The notes: generated from the sequence alone by a model not told the origin. Counted from the first letter of the stretch, positions 1 through 10,724 are shown. The stretch is DNA of 64,000 nucleotides from an uncultured Mycoplasmataceae bacterium (GCA_947429165.1 CANEON010000001.1:173021-237020), one strand, 5' to 3'. Made by a program: numbers and translations.

Positions 1-873
1 GGTAAGAAATGTCAATTAGTATGTATTCCAACTACAGCTGGTACAGGTTCTGAAGTTACTCCATTTGCTATTATTACAGATGACAAGACTCACGTTAAAT
101 ATTCTTTAGCTGACTATGCATTTACTCCAAACATGGCTGTTATCGATGCTCAATTCATGATGGGATTACCTCCAAGAATGACAGCTGTTACAGCTGCAGA
201 TGCATTCAGCCACTGTTTTGAATCATACGTTTCAATCTTAGCTACTGAATTTACTCGTCCATATTCTTTAGAAGGTATTAAGTTAATTCACAAATACTTA
301 GAAAGAGCATACAAGAATGGTGCTAACGACAAAGAAGCAAGAGAAGCAATTGCTCATGCTGCTACAATTGCTGGTATTGCATTCGGTAATGCATTCTTAG
401 GTGTAGTTCACTCATTATCTCACAAGATCGGTGGACACTTCGGTGTAATGCACGGTGCTGCAAACGCAATCTATTTACCACATGTTATTGCGTACAACTC
501 AGAAGTTGGTGTAAGAGAAAAACAAGCATACTGATCTCAATATGACCGTCCATTAGTAAGACAAAGATATTGTGAAATTGCTGATGTTTTAGGAATTAAA
601 GGTAAAACTGAAGCTGACAAGATTAACAATTTAATTAAAGAAGTTCAAAGATTATTTAAAGCTGTTAACTTATGACAATCAACACAAGAATACGGTGTTA
701 ATGATAAAGAATTTGAAAAGATTCTTGATCAAATGTCAACTGAAGCTTTTGATGACCAATGTACAAATGCAAACCCAAGATTCCCTGCAATCAAGGATAT
801 GAGAGAATTATTCATCGCTGCTCACTACAACAAACCAGTTAGAAAAGTAACAAACAAAAAAGAAGTAAAATAA
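1..873 (+). CDS. adhE: Aldehyde-alcohol dehydrogenase, C-terminal iron-dependent alcohol dehydrogenase part (5' truncated)
   Basis: The last 290 residues of a protein that starts outside the window; the frame is open from base 1. It contains the Fe-ADH hallmarks: TTAGTGSE near the start, the metal-binding segment AADAFSHCFE, and the later His pair in HSLSHKIGGHFGVMHGAAN. The end (NPRFPAIKDMRELF) is typical of the AdhE C-terminus, where acetaldehyde is reduced to ethanol with NADH. Whether an N-terminal acetyl-CoA-reducing domain is fused cannot be seen here; the AdhE name rests on similarity of this half. TGA occurs in frame twice as Trp (Y-W-S and L-W-Q). Confidence 0.9.
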
Positions 874-893
874 TTTCTTTCTTTTGCAAAGTA

Positions 894-917
894 AAATCTC
901 ACTTTTAAGTGAGATTT
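894..917. terminator. Bidirectional intrinsic terminator between adhE and pheT
   Basis: A perfect 11-bp inverted repeat (AAATCTCACTT / AAGTGAGATTT) with a two-base centre. It has T-rich sequence on the right and A-rich sequence on the left, so it can end both the rightward adhE transcript and the leftward pheT operon. Confidence 0.85.
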
Positions 918-918
918 T

Positions 919-3261
919 TTATTTTCTAACTTCGCAATGTTCAGTAATTAAAGCGTGTTGAAGTTCTTTTATGTATTGATCGATTTCTTCAGATGAATAT
1001 TTTTTGTTGTTTTTGAAATAAACTCTTAATGTGTAAGAATACTTGTTGCCTTCAATTTGATAGATGTCAATGTATTCAAATCTGTCAATGAAATGAAGTT
1101 TCTTTAATTCTTCAATTACATTAGTTGTATTTGAATTTATTGTTGAAACATAAGATATATCTTTATATACAGGCATCAAATTAGATTTATATTCAACTTT
1201 ATAACTAGATGGATGATACATGTTAAATAATAAATTTAAATTAATAGTAAATGTATAAATTTCTTTACCATTTAATCCGTATTTATTTACCTTAGAATCT
1301 TTAATTCTTCCAATATAACCTATTAATTGACCACTACAATAAATAGCTAAAGTTTCATCAGCATAAAATACATCGCTGCTTTTAATAGGGAAATAATCAA
1401 AAGTAGCATTAAAGATATTTGCAACGGAATTTGTAATAGATTTTAATGAGTCTACATTGTAAACAATTTTAGATTTATTTACTTTATCTAAAACTAAATT
1501 AGAGAATGTTAATCCTGTTAAATTTCATTCTGATTTATTAGAATAATAAATTTTTTGAATTTCAAATATAGGTTGAAGATTGTTTTTATAAGATAAATTG
1601 AATTGGTAAACGTCAAGTAACGACTCAATTAAATTTGATCTCATGTATTCGTGATTAGAATTTAATGGATTAGCTATCTTTACTGAGTCTGTTACATGGA
1701 ATACATTAAATTGATCTAGTGATTGTTTGTTAACAAGGTTATATGATCTAGTTTCTGTAAAATAATTTGAATTCATTAATTTTCTAATTTCATCAATCTT
1801 ATTAAATTCAATATTGTGGTCATTTAAAACAATTTCAGTTTTAATTGAAGAACCTTTAATTTTATCAATATCAGCAATTTTTAAAATTTCTTCATATACA
1901 TCTTGATAAATTTGAACATCTAAACGATATCCAGGAACAACAATGTTGTTACCATCAAAATCATATCCGTATTTATTTAGTGATTTCTTAATGTTGTCTT
2001 GGATTTCATTAATTCCTAAGAACGCATTAGCTTCATTGAAGTCAATAGCAATTTTTCTTTCTTCTTCTATTTTAAGGTCTAAAAAAACTGTTGTTATTTC
2101 AGCGTTTTCAAAAACATTTGTAAATGACGAAAGTGCTTTTGAAATATATCAGTTTGACAACGGCTTTGTTAATCTCTTTCCGTTTTCACTTGATAAGTTT
2201 AATCTGACCATAGAAGTTCTAATACTTCTAAAGTCATAATTTCCAATTTCAATTAACGCATTCTTTGTTGAACTAGAAACTTTAAATTCATCAAAAGGAC
2301 AGATACCAGCTAAACCTATGATGTTGTTTTTGTTTTTAATGATTATGTCATTATTATTTAATTCAATTTTTTTACCACAAATTAATGAGCTTACTTGTTC
2401 TGAATTTTTTTGGATAGATAAACTTGTTCCAACTTTTTCATAATCGTATGCAACGATTGAAATATTTGTAAATAAAGAAATAATAGCTAATCTATCAACC
2501 AAATTATTGACAGGAATAATTCCATTATTCATTAAAAACGATTTAATTTGTCAAGATGATTCAGCAACACTTACATTTTTAACTTGTAAGAATGTTGCAC
2601 TTGAACAAATATTTTTATCTATTGATACATTTAATAAACTTTCAATTTTCAAATTTGGTTGTTTTTTGTCATTAATGAAACCCAAATCAAAATATCCATT
2701 TAATTCTTGACAAATAGAATAGACACTATTTAAATCATTTCTGTTTGAAGGTAAGGATAAATCATATATTGTATCCTCTAAATTAATGTATTTTAATGGG
2801 TCTGTGTCTCCAAGTTTAGCATCATCTAACAAGATTACACCATTACTATCAGATTGACTTAAAAAATCAACAAAATTTGTTAATTCACTATAAGCACAGA
2901 TCATTCCTTGAGAAAGAACTCCACGTAATTCTTTGTATTGTATCTCTCTACCATCAACCGTTTTTGCGCCTTGAAGAGCAACTATTACATATTTACCTAC
3001 GACCAAGTTTGTAGCCCCACAAACTATTGTGTGTTGAGTGTTATTGTCATCAAGCAAAACAGTACATACATTTAATTTGTCTGCATTGGGGTGTCTTTCA
3101 ATTTTTAAAATTTTACCAATAACCAAGTTATTAACTTTATTGTGCTTAATAACTCTTTCTACTTCACATCCAGAGTTATTAAAAGCTTTAATGATTTGAT
3201 CATCATTAATTTCATTTATTCTTGGAATTAAGTAACTTAACGCTTTCTTTGAAACTATCAT
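919..3261 (-). CDS. pheT: Phenylalanyl-tRNA synthetase beta subunit
   Basis: 780 residues, one open frame with several TGA Trp codons; typical bacterial PheT is about 790-800. Residues about 40-150 form the EMAP-type tRNA-binding domain (IGKILKIERHPNADKLNVC). LSLPSNRNDLNSVYSICQEL matches the segment after B1. The C-terminal 95 residues are the ferredoxin-fold anticodon domain (FDX-ACB) ending at TAA. It pairs with PheS to charge tRNA-Phe as an alpha2beta2 enzyme. It starts two bases after the pheS stop, so the two are translationally coupled. Confidence 0.95.
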
Positions 3262-3263
3262 AA

Positions 3264-4280
3264 TTATTTTTTAAATTGATTTAACACTCTAAAGTCATTT
3301 GAATATAAATCACGGATGTCTTTTATACCATATTTAATCATTGCTAAACGATCGATACCAAATCCAGCTGCTAATCCGGTTTTAATATTTATATTAGCTG
3401 CTTTTAAAACGTTTGCATGAAGCATACCTGCTCCTAATAATTCAATTCAACCAGTTTGTTTACAAATAGGACATCCTTTGCCTTCACAATAAGGGCAAGT
3501 CATATCTACTTCAAATGAAGGTTCAGTGAATGGGAAATATGAAAGTCTAAATCTTGTTTCAACTTTCGATCCAAAAATATACTTTAACATTTCATGAACT
3601 AATCATTTTAGATTTTGAAGTGATAATCCCTCTTTAACTCAAACAATATCAATTTGATTGAATTGATGTGAGTGAGTTGCATCATCATCATCCTTTCTAT
3701 ATACATTACCAAAAGAAAGAACTCTGATATCTTTAGAATTATTATTTGCAATAACTTTTGCAGTTGTTGCAGTACAGTGAGTTCTTAACATGTAGTCTTC
3801 ATCTATATAGAAAGAGTCATTACCTTGTCTTGCTGGGTGATCTTTTGAAATGTTTAATTTATCAAAGTTGTCTAAACTTCTAACTACTTCATCACCTGAC
3901 TCAATTCTAAAATTCATTTTTTTAAAGAATGAAATAACTTCGTTTGCCATCATTGATAAAGGTGTTAATGTACCTTTTTTAAGATCAGCGGCATTTAAAT
4001 AAATATCGTAATTAATTACATGGTTAGCAGATTCAAGTTCTGATTTAATTTGTTGAATTCGTTCTTCAGTAATTTCTAAAATTTTATTTTTTAATAAATT
4101 AATTGAGATTCCTAATTCCTTCTTTTTATCATTAGAAGCAATTTTAAGTTCATCATACAAAGGTGCTAAATGTTTCTTAGTAAAAATATTACGACACTCA
4201 ATAGCTAGTTTTTCGTTCTTAATATCTTTTAATTGACGAGATAAATCATCAACTAGTTTATTTATTTCAGCAGCTTGCAT
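3264..4280 (-). CDS. pheS: Phenylalanyl-tRNA synthetase alpha subunit
   Basis: 338 residues. The N-terminal coiled coil (residues 1-85) is followed by the class II catalytic core: motif 2 ([11 protein letters not shown] then [19 protein letters not shown]) and motif 3 ([17 protein letters not shown]). The Cys-rich [17 protein letters not shown] loop is usual for Firmicutes-type PheS. It lies 21 bases after ispG and just ahead of pheT, so the order is ispG-pheS-pheT. The stop is TAA after NQFKK. No T-box leader is visible. Confidence 0.95.
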
Positions 4281-4301
4281 AATATTTAATAATTATATTA
4301 A

Positions 4302-5345
4302 TTAAAGTTTGTTGTATTCATTAATAAATACACTTAGTATTTTTTTAGTAGAGAATTTGCCCAATTGTTTACCTTTTACCATTAGCATACATTCTGTTTT
4401 AGAAACACCATATAAACCAATATCAGCATTTTTAGATTCTCCAATACCATTAACAACACAACCCATAACTGCAACAGTTAGGTTTTTTGGATTCTTAAGT
4501 GTATATTGTTCAATTTCTTGTAGTATTTCATTAAAGTTAAAAAGAGTTCTTCCACATGTGGGACATGAAATTATATTAGTTGAGTGTTTGTCTGCACCAG
4601 ATGCAGCTAAAAGTTTTTTAGCTACAATCGGTTCTTGCAAAGGATCTCCTGAAATAGAAATTCTTATTGTATCGCCTATCCCTCTTTGAAGAACTTCATG
4701 TAATCCGATTGTTGATTTGATAGTAGAAGATATTAAACTTCCTGCTTCTGTTACACCTAAGTGTAATGGATACTTAATTTTTGAAGCGCCCGTTAAATAA
4801 AGTTGTTTTGTCATGTTTGGGTCAGAAGACTTTAATGAAACGACCAAATTAGTAAATTTATTTTTTTCAAAAAAACGAATTCATTTAATTGCAACATCTA
4901 CAATATTCTTACATGTATCTTTTACACCTTTTGGTAATGATCCAGAATTAATGCCTATTCTAATAGCTACTCTATTTTGCTTTGCAACTTTAATTATTTC
5001 CTTTAATTGTTTTTCATCTGAAATATTTCCTGGATTAATTCTAATTTTTTTAGCACCCGCTTGTATTGCTTTAATTGCAAATAAATAATTAAAATGAATA
5101 TCGGCAACAATAGGACATTTTGCTTTTTTACATATTTGTTTTAAACCAACTAAATCAGTTTCATCCAAAATAGCGACTCTAACTAATTCGCATCCATTAT
5201 TTATAAGTTGATTAATTTGACTCAACGTATCACTAACATTAGAAGTTTTAGTGTTAGTCATACTTTGAATCACCACTTTATTTTGACCGCCGATGGTTAC
5301 ATTGCCGACGCGGACTCTTTTTGTTTTATTTCTTAGATAAATCAT
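4302..5345 (-). CDS. ispG: 4-hydroxy-3-methylbut-2-en-1-yl diphosphate synthase (MEP pathway)
   Basis: 347 residues, the size of the short (bacterial) IspG/GcpE. The N-terminal TIM-barrel begins RVGNVTIGG and continues with MTNTKTSDV-like repeats and RINPGN. The C-terminal Fe-S domain carries the three cluster cysteines, SCPTCGR and MGCVVNGIGES, plus the conserved Glu. It converts MEcPP to HMBPP in isoprenoid synthesis. dxr and uppS are also in this window, so a MEP route feeding undecaprenyl diphosphate is likely. The gene heads the ispG-pheS-pheT operon and is divergent from the acetyltransferase, 44 bases away. Confidence 0.95.
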
Positions 5346-5389
5346 TAAAAAAATTATAATTTAACTAATTAAATAAAAACATAGTTTTT

Positions 5390-6031
5390 ATGGCTAAAAA
5401 AATAAATCCAGATCCAAATAAAATATATCCGGTTAAAAACTGTAAAACCGTCACACATATTAAACCAACTATTAAAAATAAAAACATTATTGTTGGTGAG
5501 TTTTCATATTTTAGTGACATAGATTTTGAAAAACATGTTACACACCATTATGACTTTGTTGGAGATAAATTAATTATTGGAAAATTTTGTCAAATTGGTA
5601 AGGGTGTAGAATTTGTAATGAATGGAGCCAATCATAAAATGAATTGTGTATCTACTTACCCTTTTTACATTATGGATTCTTGAAAACAGAACGCTCCTAA
5701 ACTTTCTGAATTACCAATTAAAGGTGATACAGTTGTAGGAAATGATGTTTGAATTGGACAAAATTGTACAATTCTTCCTGGTGTACATATAGGAGATGGT
5801 GCAATAATAGGATTAAATAGTACTGTTGCTTCAGACATTCCTCCTTATTCAATTGCAGTTGGTAACCCAGCAAAAATAATCAAGAAAAGATTTGATGATG
5901 AATTAATAAAAATTCTCTCAAAACTAAAATGATGAGATAAAAAACCTGATGAAATTAATGAATTAATTCCATTATTAACCTCTGACAATATTTCTTTAAT
6001 AAAGAAAGAATTAAGAAAAAAGTTGAAATAA
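5390..6031 (+). CDS. Vat/CatB-type xenobiotic acetyltransferase (hexapeptide-repeat)
   Basis: 213 residues. The family signature is clear: [20 protein letters not shown] (conserved NGANH with the catalytic-type His), then STYPF, and a C-terminal left-handed beta helix ([54 protein letters not shown]). Relatives acetylate streptogramin A (Vat) or chloramphenicol (CatB), but many chromosomal members have unknown substrates. In-frame TGA codons (D-S-W-K, V-W-I) show it is adapted to this genetic code. It is monocistronic and ends about 80 bases before a small ORF. Resistance activity is not proven. Confidence 0.85.
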
Positions 6032-6109
6032 TTTTGAAAATTAATTGATAGATTTTTTAACTATTTAAGTACCTTTATTTACCAACTTTTGTATTAAGAT
6101 TATTTCGCT

Positions 6110-6421
6110 ATGAATAATAAGTGTAACGAAAAGTATAGGTTAGGTAAACCAAGAAGATCTCTTATAGAGATCATCAAGTGTGTAAATAATAAGAAATACA
6201 TTGTTGATATAATGAGTATTAAGGGAATTGGTGGAATCATGAAAAAGCCAGAGTGATTTATTGATTATGAGAAAAAACAAGATCAATTTAACAATCGTGT
6301 TTTAGATTTTATCAACAAACAGCAGGAATTTAATAAACAAGTGTTAAATCGTTTGGACAAGCATGACCAATTGTTTAAAGTAGTTATTAATCAATTTAAA
6401 AAACACAAATGAATTAAATAG
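6110..6421 (+). CDS. Small hypothetical coiled-coil protein
   Basis: 103 residues, ATG to TAG, with two TGA Trp codons (KPEWF, HKWIK), which is why it is missed with the standard code. The N-terminal half is basic (KPRRSL). Residues about 55-100 are a likely coiled coil with regularly spaced hydrophobics (FNNRVLDFINKQQ, then FNKQVLNRLDKHDQLF). It is directly followed by a strong terminator, which supports a real gene. The pattern is reminiscent of short coiled-coil families in mycoplasmas, but I do not recognise it. Confidence 0.6.
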
Positions 6422-6430
6422 AAAATTAAA

Positions 6431-6458
6431 AAAGTCCTAGAAACTCTAGGACTTTTTT
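6431..6458. terminator. Intrinsic terminator after small ORF / tRNA cluster
   Basis: 11-bp stem (AAAGTCCTAGA / TCTAGGACTTT), 3-base loop, then T6. A-rich on the left flank, so it may also stop the leftward tRNA transcript. Confidence 0.85.
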
Positions 6459-6471
6459 GATTATTTTTTAA

Positions 6472-6545
6472 TGGAGCGGGTAATCGGAATCGAACCGACA
6501 TCAATAGCTTGGAAGGCTATGGTTCTACCACTGAACTATACCCGC
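6472..6545 (-). tRNA. tRNA-Gly (TCC)
   Basis: Cloverleaf with acceptor GCGGGTA/TACCCGC, T-loop GGTTCGATTCC, anticodon TCC in the loop CTTCCAA, and encoded CCA. Last gene of the Tyr-Gln-Lys-Leu-Gly cluster. Confidence 0.97.
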
Positions 6546-6551
6546 TTAAAA

Positions 6552-6638
6552 TGGTGCTGAAAGAGGGACTTGAACCCTCACGGTGTTGCCACCACAGGAT
6601 TTTAAGTCCTGTGCGTCTACCATTCCGCCACTTCAGCA
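6552..6638 (-). tRNA. tRNA-Leu (TAA)
   Basis: Class II tRNA with a long variable arm (GTGGTGGCAACACC), acceptor TGCTGAA/TTCAGCA, anticodon TAA in loop CTTAAAA, CCA encoded. Confidence 0.97.
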
Positions 6639-6642
6639 TAAA

Positions 6643-6718
6643 TGGTGTCCCACCGGAGAATCGAACTCCGGACCCCTTCATTAAAAGTGAAATGCTCTAC
6701 CGCTGAGCTAGTGGGACA
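6643..6718 (-). tRNA. tRNA-Lys (TTT)
   Basis: Acceptor TGTCCCA/TGGGACA, T-arm GGAGTTCGATTCTCC, anticodon TTT in loop CTTTTAA, CCA encoded. One G-T pair at the top of the anticodon stem. Confidence 0.97.
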
Positions 6719-6721
6719 TAA

Positions 6722-6796
6722 TGGCTGGGTAGGTTGGATTCGAACCAACGCATGTCAGAATCAAAATCTGATGCCTTACCGCTTGGCTACAACCCA
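6722..6796 (-). tRNA. tRNA-Gln (TTG)
   Basis: T-arm GTTGGTTCGAATCCAAC, anticodon TTG in loop TTTTGAT, CCA encoded. The acceptor strands TGGGTTG and CTACCCA leave a T-T opposition at pair 6:67, where a Watson-Crick pair is usual. Confidence 0.95.
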
Positions 6797-6799
6797 AAC

Positions 6800-6884
6800 T
6801 GGTGGACGAGAGTGGATTCGAACCACTGAAACCGGAGGTGGCTGATTTACAGTCAGCTGCGTTTGGCCGCTTCGCTACCCGTCC
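6800..6884 (-). tRNA. tRNA-Tyr (GTA)
   Basis: Class II tRNA with a long variable arm, acceptor GGACGGG/CTCGTCC (one G-T), anticodon GTA in loop CTGTAAA, CCA encoded. First gene of the cluster. A possible -10 (TATAGT, reverse complement of 6894-6899) lies about 10 bases upstream. The rest of 6900-7079 is AT-rich, with no gene seen. Confidence 0.97.
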
Positions 6885-7079
6885 GTTGCGGATACTATAC
6901 CAAATAAATATAGTATTAAAATTATAATAACAAATTAGTTTATAGTTTTATTTTTTTATATATGGTTATATAAAGATTGAACTTTAGATACTTATACAGA
7001 AATATTCTTTTTTTAATCAAGGTGAAATTCTAATTTTGAACACATTATTTGTTCAGCAAAAAATATAGATGTTAATAGT

Positions 7080-7111
7080 AAAAAAAGAGCCATTAAATTT
7101 GCTCTTTTTTT
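7080..7111 (-). terminator. Intrinsic terminator of greA
   Basis: A7-GAGC / GCTC-T7 stem with a 10-base loop, 5 bases after the greA stop codon. Confidence 0.85.
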
Positions 7112-7115
7112 ATAA

Positions 7116-7598
7116 CTAATTTTTAATTTTTTCTACTTTAACTTTGTAAGGGTTTTCAACTCCATGAACTTCAACTGTTGTACCAATAGTTTTGTTTAAA
7201 ATAGCTTTAGCTAATGGAGATAAGTTTGAAATCTTGTTGTTGTCTGGATCCGCTTCTACTTCACCTACGATTTCATAAGTAAAACTTGTTTTTTCAGCGA
7301 AATCATAAATTTGTACTTTTGAACCAATCTTAACTCTAGCATTAACATCTTTAGGTTGATCTTCAATAACTTCAGCATAGTTTAAGATCTCTTGAACTTC
7401 TTTAATTCTGCCTTCGATTTCAGCTTGTTGGTTTTTAGCTGCATCATAATCAGCATTTTCAGATAAGTCACCTTGTTCTCTAGCTTCTTTAATTAATTTA
7501 ATAACTGCAGGACGTTTAACATCAATTAATTCACGAAGTTCTGCTTCTAATTTTTCAATACCTTCTTTTGAAAGTAAATATTTCTTTTGTTCTTCCAT
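7116..7598 (-). CDS. greA: Transcription elongation factor GreA
   Basis: 160 residues, the normal GreA length. The N-terminal antiparallel coiled coil carries the tip motif GDLSENADYDAAK, whose acidic residues stimulate RNA polymerase to cleave backtracked transcripts. The C-terminal FKBP-like domain ends LSPLAKAILNKTIGTTVEV. A GGAG ribosome-binding site precedes the ATG. It is monocistronic and divergent from the cation exchanger. Confidence 0.97.
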   Translation of the reverse strand: MEEQKKYLLSKEGIEKLEAELRELIDVKRPAVIKLIKEAREQGDLSENADYDAAKNQQAEIEGRIKEVQEILNYAEVIEDQPKDVNARVKIGSKVQIYDFAEKTSFTYEIVGEVEADPDNNKISNLSPLAKAILNKTIGTTVEVHGVENPYKVKVEKIKN

Positions 7599-7681
7599 TG
7601 TTACTCCATTCTTTCAACAAATAATATGTTGGTAATGTTGTTTAATTATAATAATTAAATCAATTATTTTATTAGTAAATT

Positions 7682-8821
7682 ATGCCTGGGTTACAATGAC
7701 TAGATAATTCGGTATTTGAAGGTTGATGAATTATCTTTTGATTCATCTTGTTTGCTGGTTGCGTTGTCTTTATGGCAAAATTTCTAACAATGACTCTTGA
7801 AAGTCTTACTGATAAGATTAAAATATCAAAGATATTTATGGGTGGGGTTGTGATGAGTCTTGTAACTTCATTTCCAGAACTTGTCGGAAGTATTTATGGA
7901 GCAATAAATCAAGACCCTTTATTCTCGATATATAACGAAACAGGGTCAAACAGCATTCAAATATTCTTGTTATCCATAACTATGGTTTGCTTTTTTTTCA
8001 TTAATTTTTGTAAAAGCAAAAAAAATCACAACAAGAAAACAATCGGTGAGATTTATGATAATTGTCTTGTAAAAATGGATAAAGAAAATAAAGTATTAAT
8101 TTATTTATTGCTAGTTTTCTATTTCATATTTATCTTTTTTGCATTGGTTCCGGATGTAGGAAAATATTTATATATTCCGGGATGAAACATCTCAATTATT
8201 TCTATAATTCCTTTTGTTTTTTGAGTTGGTTTCATAATATGAACCTTATGTAAAAAAACAAACGTTCGTGCTCCAGCAGAAAAACAAAATTTCTTCCACC
8301 GTTTTAATAAGTCACTTCTTTGGTTATTCTTTATATTATTTTCTGTAGGACTAGTTTGATTCTCTTTCGTTAACTCAGGAATTGTAGATAAAATGAGTGG
8401 AATATACAATATCCCAACTCAATCGGCTGCAAGTATCTTACTAAGTATTCCCTCTGCTCTACCAGAGACATTAACTATGATTTTCTTATTTAAAAACAAA
8501 CAATATTCTATGGGTTTTTCAGCCCTGGTTGGTAGTGGATTAACAAATTCTTCTTTTATGTTTTATGTAGATTCTATTTATAGAGAGCCAATCTTTAAAG
8601 AGCTTTATACTTCATATCTTAATTCTGATAACCACGATTTGTATTTGAGCGCAATTAGAATGCAATATTGAATACCTATAATTCTAGTTATCTATGGCAT
8701 CTTAGCTTTAACTTCAATTAAAAAAATTGCAAGATCAAATACTTTTTCTACAATCAATTTGTCTGCAATTTCTATTGTTTATATTGTCGGGTTTACACTT
8801 ATTTCAACTTTAGTAAATTAG
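7682..8821 (+). CDS. CaCA-family sodium/calcium-exchanger-like membrane antiporter
   Basis: 379 residues with about 10 hydrophobic segments arranged as two halves. Each half holds a degenerate alpha-repeat, the ion-binding signature of CaCA exchangers: SLVTSFPELVGS at about residues 60-69 and SIPSALPETLTM at about 255-266 (consensus GTSLPE). Between them is a basic cytosolic loop. A start at ATG 7682 restores the first membrane helix; a later TTG at 7748 would cut it. The substrate is probably Ca2+ or another cation exchanged for Na+, K+ or H+. The loss of the usual Gly in both repeats makes the ion uncertain. The 3' end overlaps the convergent DUF3196 gene by four bases. Confidence 0.75.
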
Positions 8822-9561
8822 TTTTTAAGATTTTTAAAACTAAATAAATTATTAATTCATGCTAAGAAGTTTTTATCTGGCTTAATAGAATCATTAAAAT
8901 GAGAACGAATATACATAAGTATATTTTCTCCTAATTCTTGTTTTGTGTAAGGAGGCCTAGAACCAAAATAATATTCATAACAAAGTTTTAGTGTATATGA
9001 AGCTAATGGCATTAATGATGGTTCTTTAAATAATTCCTTTTCTAAAAATTTTGTAATGTAAACATAATACATATCTTGATCAATTTCAAAGTTAGAAGAA
9101 GATTCAATTGTCAATTCTTTATTTGTCATATTGTTATAGAATTGAAAAGTGTGATTTATTTCGCATAACTTAATTTGTTCTAGAGCAAAAATCTTTAAAT
9201 CATTAGAAATGGATTTATTAGCAAACATTTGTTCAAGGACTACGAAGTCTAATTTGTCTAATTCACTGCTAAATTTAGCTAGAAAAAAACTTAAGACATT
9301 TACATTTAATACTTTTCCGTTATATGCTTCAATGAGCAATTGGCTTTTTTCCATTGAGTTGTATTTCTTCTCAATAGCTTCAACATTAACTCTTTCTGAT
9401 AAGGTTATATATAGTTGTTCAAAATTGTCAATATATTCTTTAGGAATATAAGGTGCTGCAATTTCTGCTGATACAATCTCTAATGCTTCTTGATATTTTT
9501 TTTGATCTATAAGTAAATTAATTTCTTTTATTTTTTCTTTGTAATAGTTGTTTTTTGGCAT
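8818..9561 (-). CDS. Mycoplasma helical-repeat protein, DUF3196 / MG237-like
   Basis: 247 residues, all-alpha in appearance: NLLIDQKKYQEALEIVSAEI resembles a TPR-like first helix pair, followed by IPKEYID, and the C-terminal part ends ELGENILMYIRSHF. The order and composition resemble the small mycoplasma family typified by MG237 (DUF3196), of unknown function. I rely on pattern memory, so the family call is moderate. Reading TGA at 8857 as Trp extends it 12 residues to TAA. The start overlaps the DUF402 gene by 44 bases, so it is the last gene of the thiT operon. Confidence 0.6.
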
Positions 9562-10105
9562 CGTATTCCTCTCCTGATCTATTAAGTAATTCTTGGTTAA
9601 AATATTTATCTAACTCTTTGTTTTTAAGTTTTTCTTCAATCGATTTAGCTGTAAGAATTATTTTATTCTTTAAAGCATTTGGATAATTAAGAAGTTTTGA
9701 GTTTGTAATAAATTCATTGTTATCAATTCTTATCAATTGATGGTTTTTATCAAACGATCTGTTAACATAGTCTAAATCGAAATCAATATATTTAAGAGTG
9801 TCATTTTCATAATAATAAGGACTAGCAAGATTTATATAAACTCTAACGTGTTGATTTCTTTTTTGATAAATTAAATTAAATCATTCATCCTTGAAAAAAT
9901 ATCAAATTGATGGTTCAATTACTTTTGATTTATAGTGTTGTTTTGATCCAATTCTATTTGTTATTATTCTTGCCCCTTGGCTAGAAACACAAACATATTC
10001 ATCATTTGATTCAAGAACTACAGGGAATTCTCAAGTTCTATATAATCAACCGTTAAACTTGTATGCATGAATCGCTATCTTTTTGTTTATCTTTGGTTTT
10101 TCCAT
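9518..10105 (-). CDS. DUF402 family protein (nucleoside di/triphosphatase-like)
   Basis: 195 residues, reconstructed through three TGA Trp codons. The DUF402 core is recognisable: Y-F-F-K-DEWFNL, then VRVYINLASPYYYENDTLKYIDFDLDYV, which supplies the Asp/Glu residues that bind Mg2+ in the family. Characterised relatives in Firmicutes hydrolyse nucleoside di- and triphosphates. A basic tail (KKQLLQRKNKRN) follows. The start overlaps the end of thiT by 53 bases and its end overlaps DUF3196, so the three are transcribed together and probably translationally coupled. Confidence 0.75.
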
Positions 10106-10673
10106 AATATGCAATATAAATTTTTTGCAAAGAAGGATAACTCAACAATATTAATGGAATGTCTACAGCGTAGATTAAGAAAATTATTTCAGTATTTATT
10201 ACCATTGATGCATATCAATTGCCGGGAGTGTACCATATATAACCTGCAATTAAGTGGAATACAAACTTAATGGTGAATAAAATTAATACAATTAGTGATA
10301 GAACAATTAATTCAATTGCTATCTTTGTTTTTTTATTATTGACCTTCTTTGTCAATAACCTTATTATAGGGGAAAAATATATTAGTGGAAAAAATACATA
10401 TAAAGGTAATATGTATTCCAGTAAAAGATCAAAAAAATTAATCATACCGCTTGGAACGATTAGCAATACTCATGGTGTAAGAATTAAGAAAAATCATTTG
10501 TATTTATATGAATTTATCATCAAAATTCCCAAAATAAATACAACTATGTAAAAATCTAAGGGATATCCGTTAAGCACAGGAATAAAATTAAAAATCGCTT
10601 TCATGATTAATGTCAAGCTCATCAAAATTCCTATTAATGCTATGTTAAATACTCTTGTTCTGTTATCTGACAT
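10053..10673 (-). CDS. thiT: ECF-transporter substrate-binding S component for thiamine, ThiT-like
   Basis: 206 residues with about six membrane helices. The segment FHLIAGYIWYTPGNWYASMVIN matches the ThiT/YuaJ region (FHxxxG...F/Y...YS...N) that lines the thiamine pocket. The TPP riboswitch just upstream independently points to thiamine. The start is ATG 10673, placed by the GGAGGA ribosome-binding site at about -10; the upstream in-frame codons belong to the riboswitch. It would work with the shared EcfA/A'/T module, which is not in this window. Basic tail KTKDKQK. Confidence 0.85.
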
Positions 10674-10677
10674 AAAA

Positions 10678-10712
10678 AATATCCTCCGTCTTTGTAATAT
10701 TACGGAAGATAT
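10678..10712 (-). promoter_or_regulatory. Expression-platform hairpin that can hide the thiT ribosome-binding site
   Basis: On the minus strand, ATATCTTCCGT pairs with ACGGAGGATAT (one G-U). The GGAGG Shine-Dalgarno sequence lies inside the 3' arm, and T6 and the start codon follow. The 5' arm (CTTCC) can instead pair with GGAAG at the 3' end of the TPP aptamer. Ligand binding would then free this hairpin to form and block translation, or terminate transcription. Confidence 0.7.
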
Positions 10713-10724
10713 TCTTATTTTGTT

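Noticed and set aside
5346..5389. T-box or other riboswitch ahead of ispG-pheS-pheT
   Set aside because: The gap is only 44 bases and contains no stem or T-box sequence.
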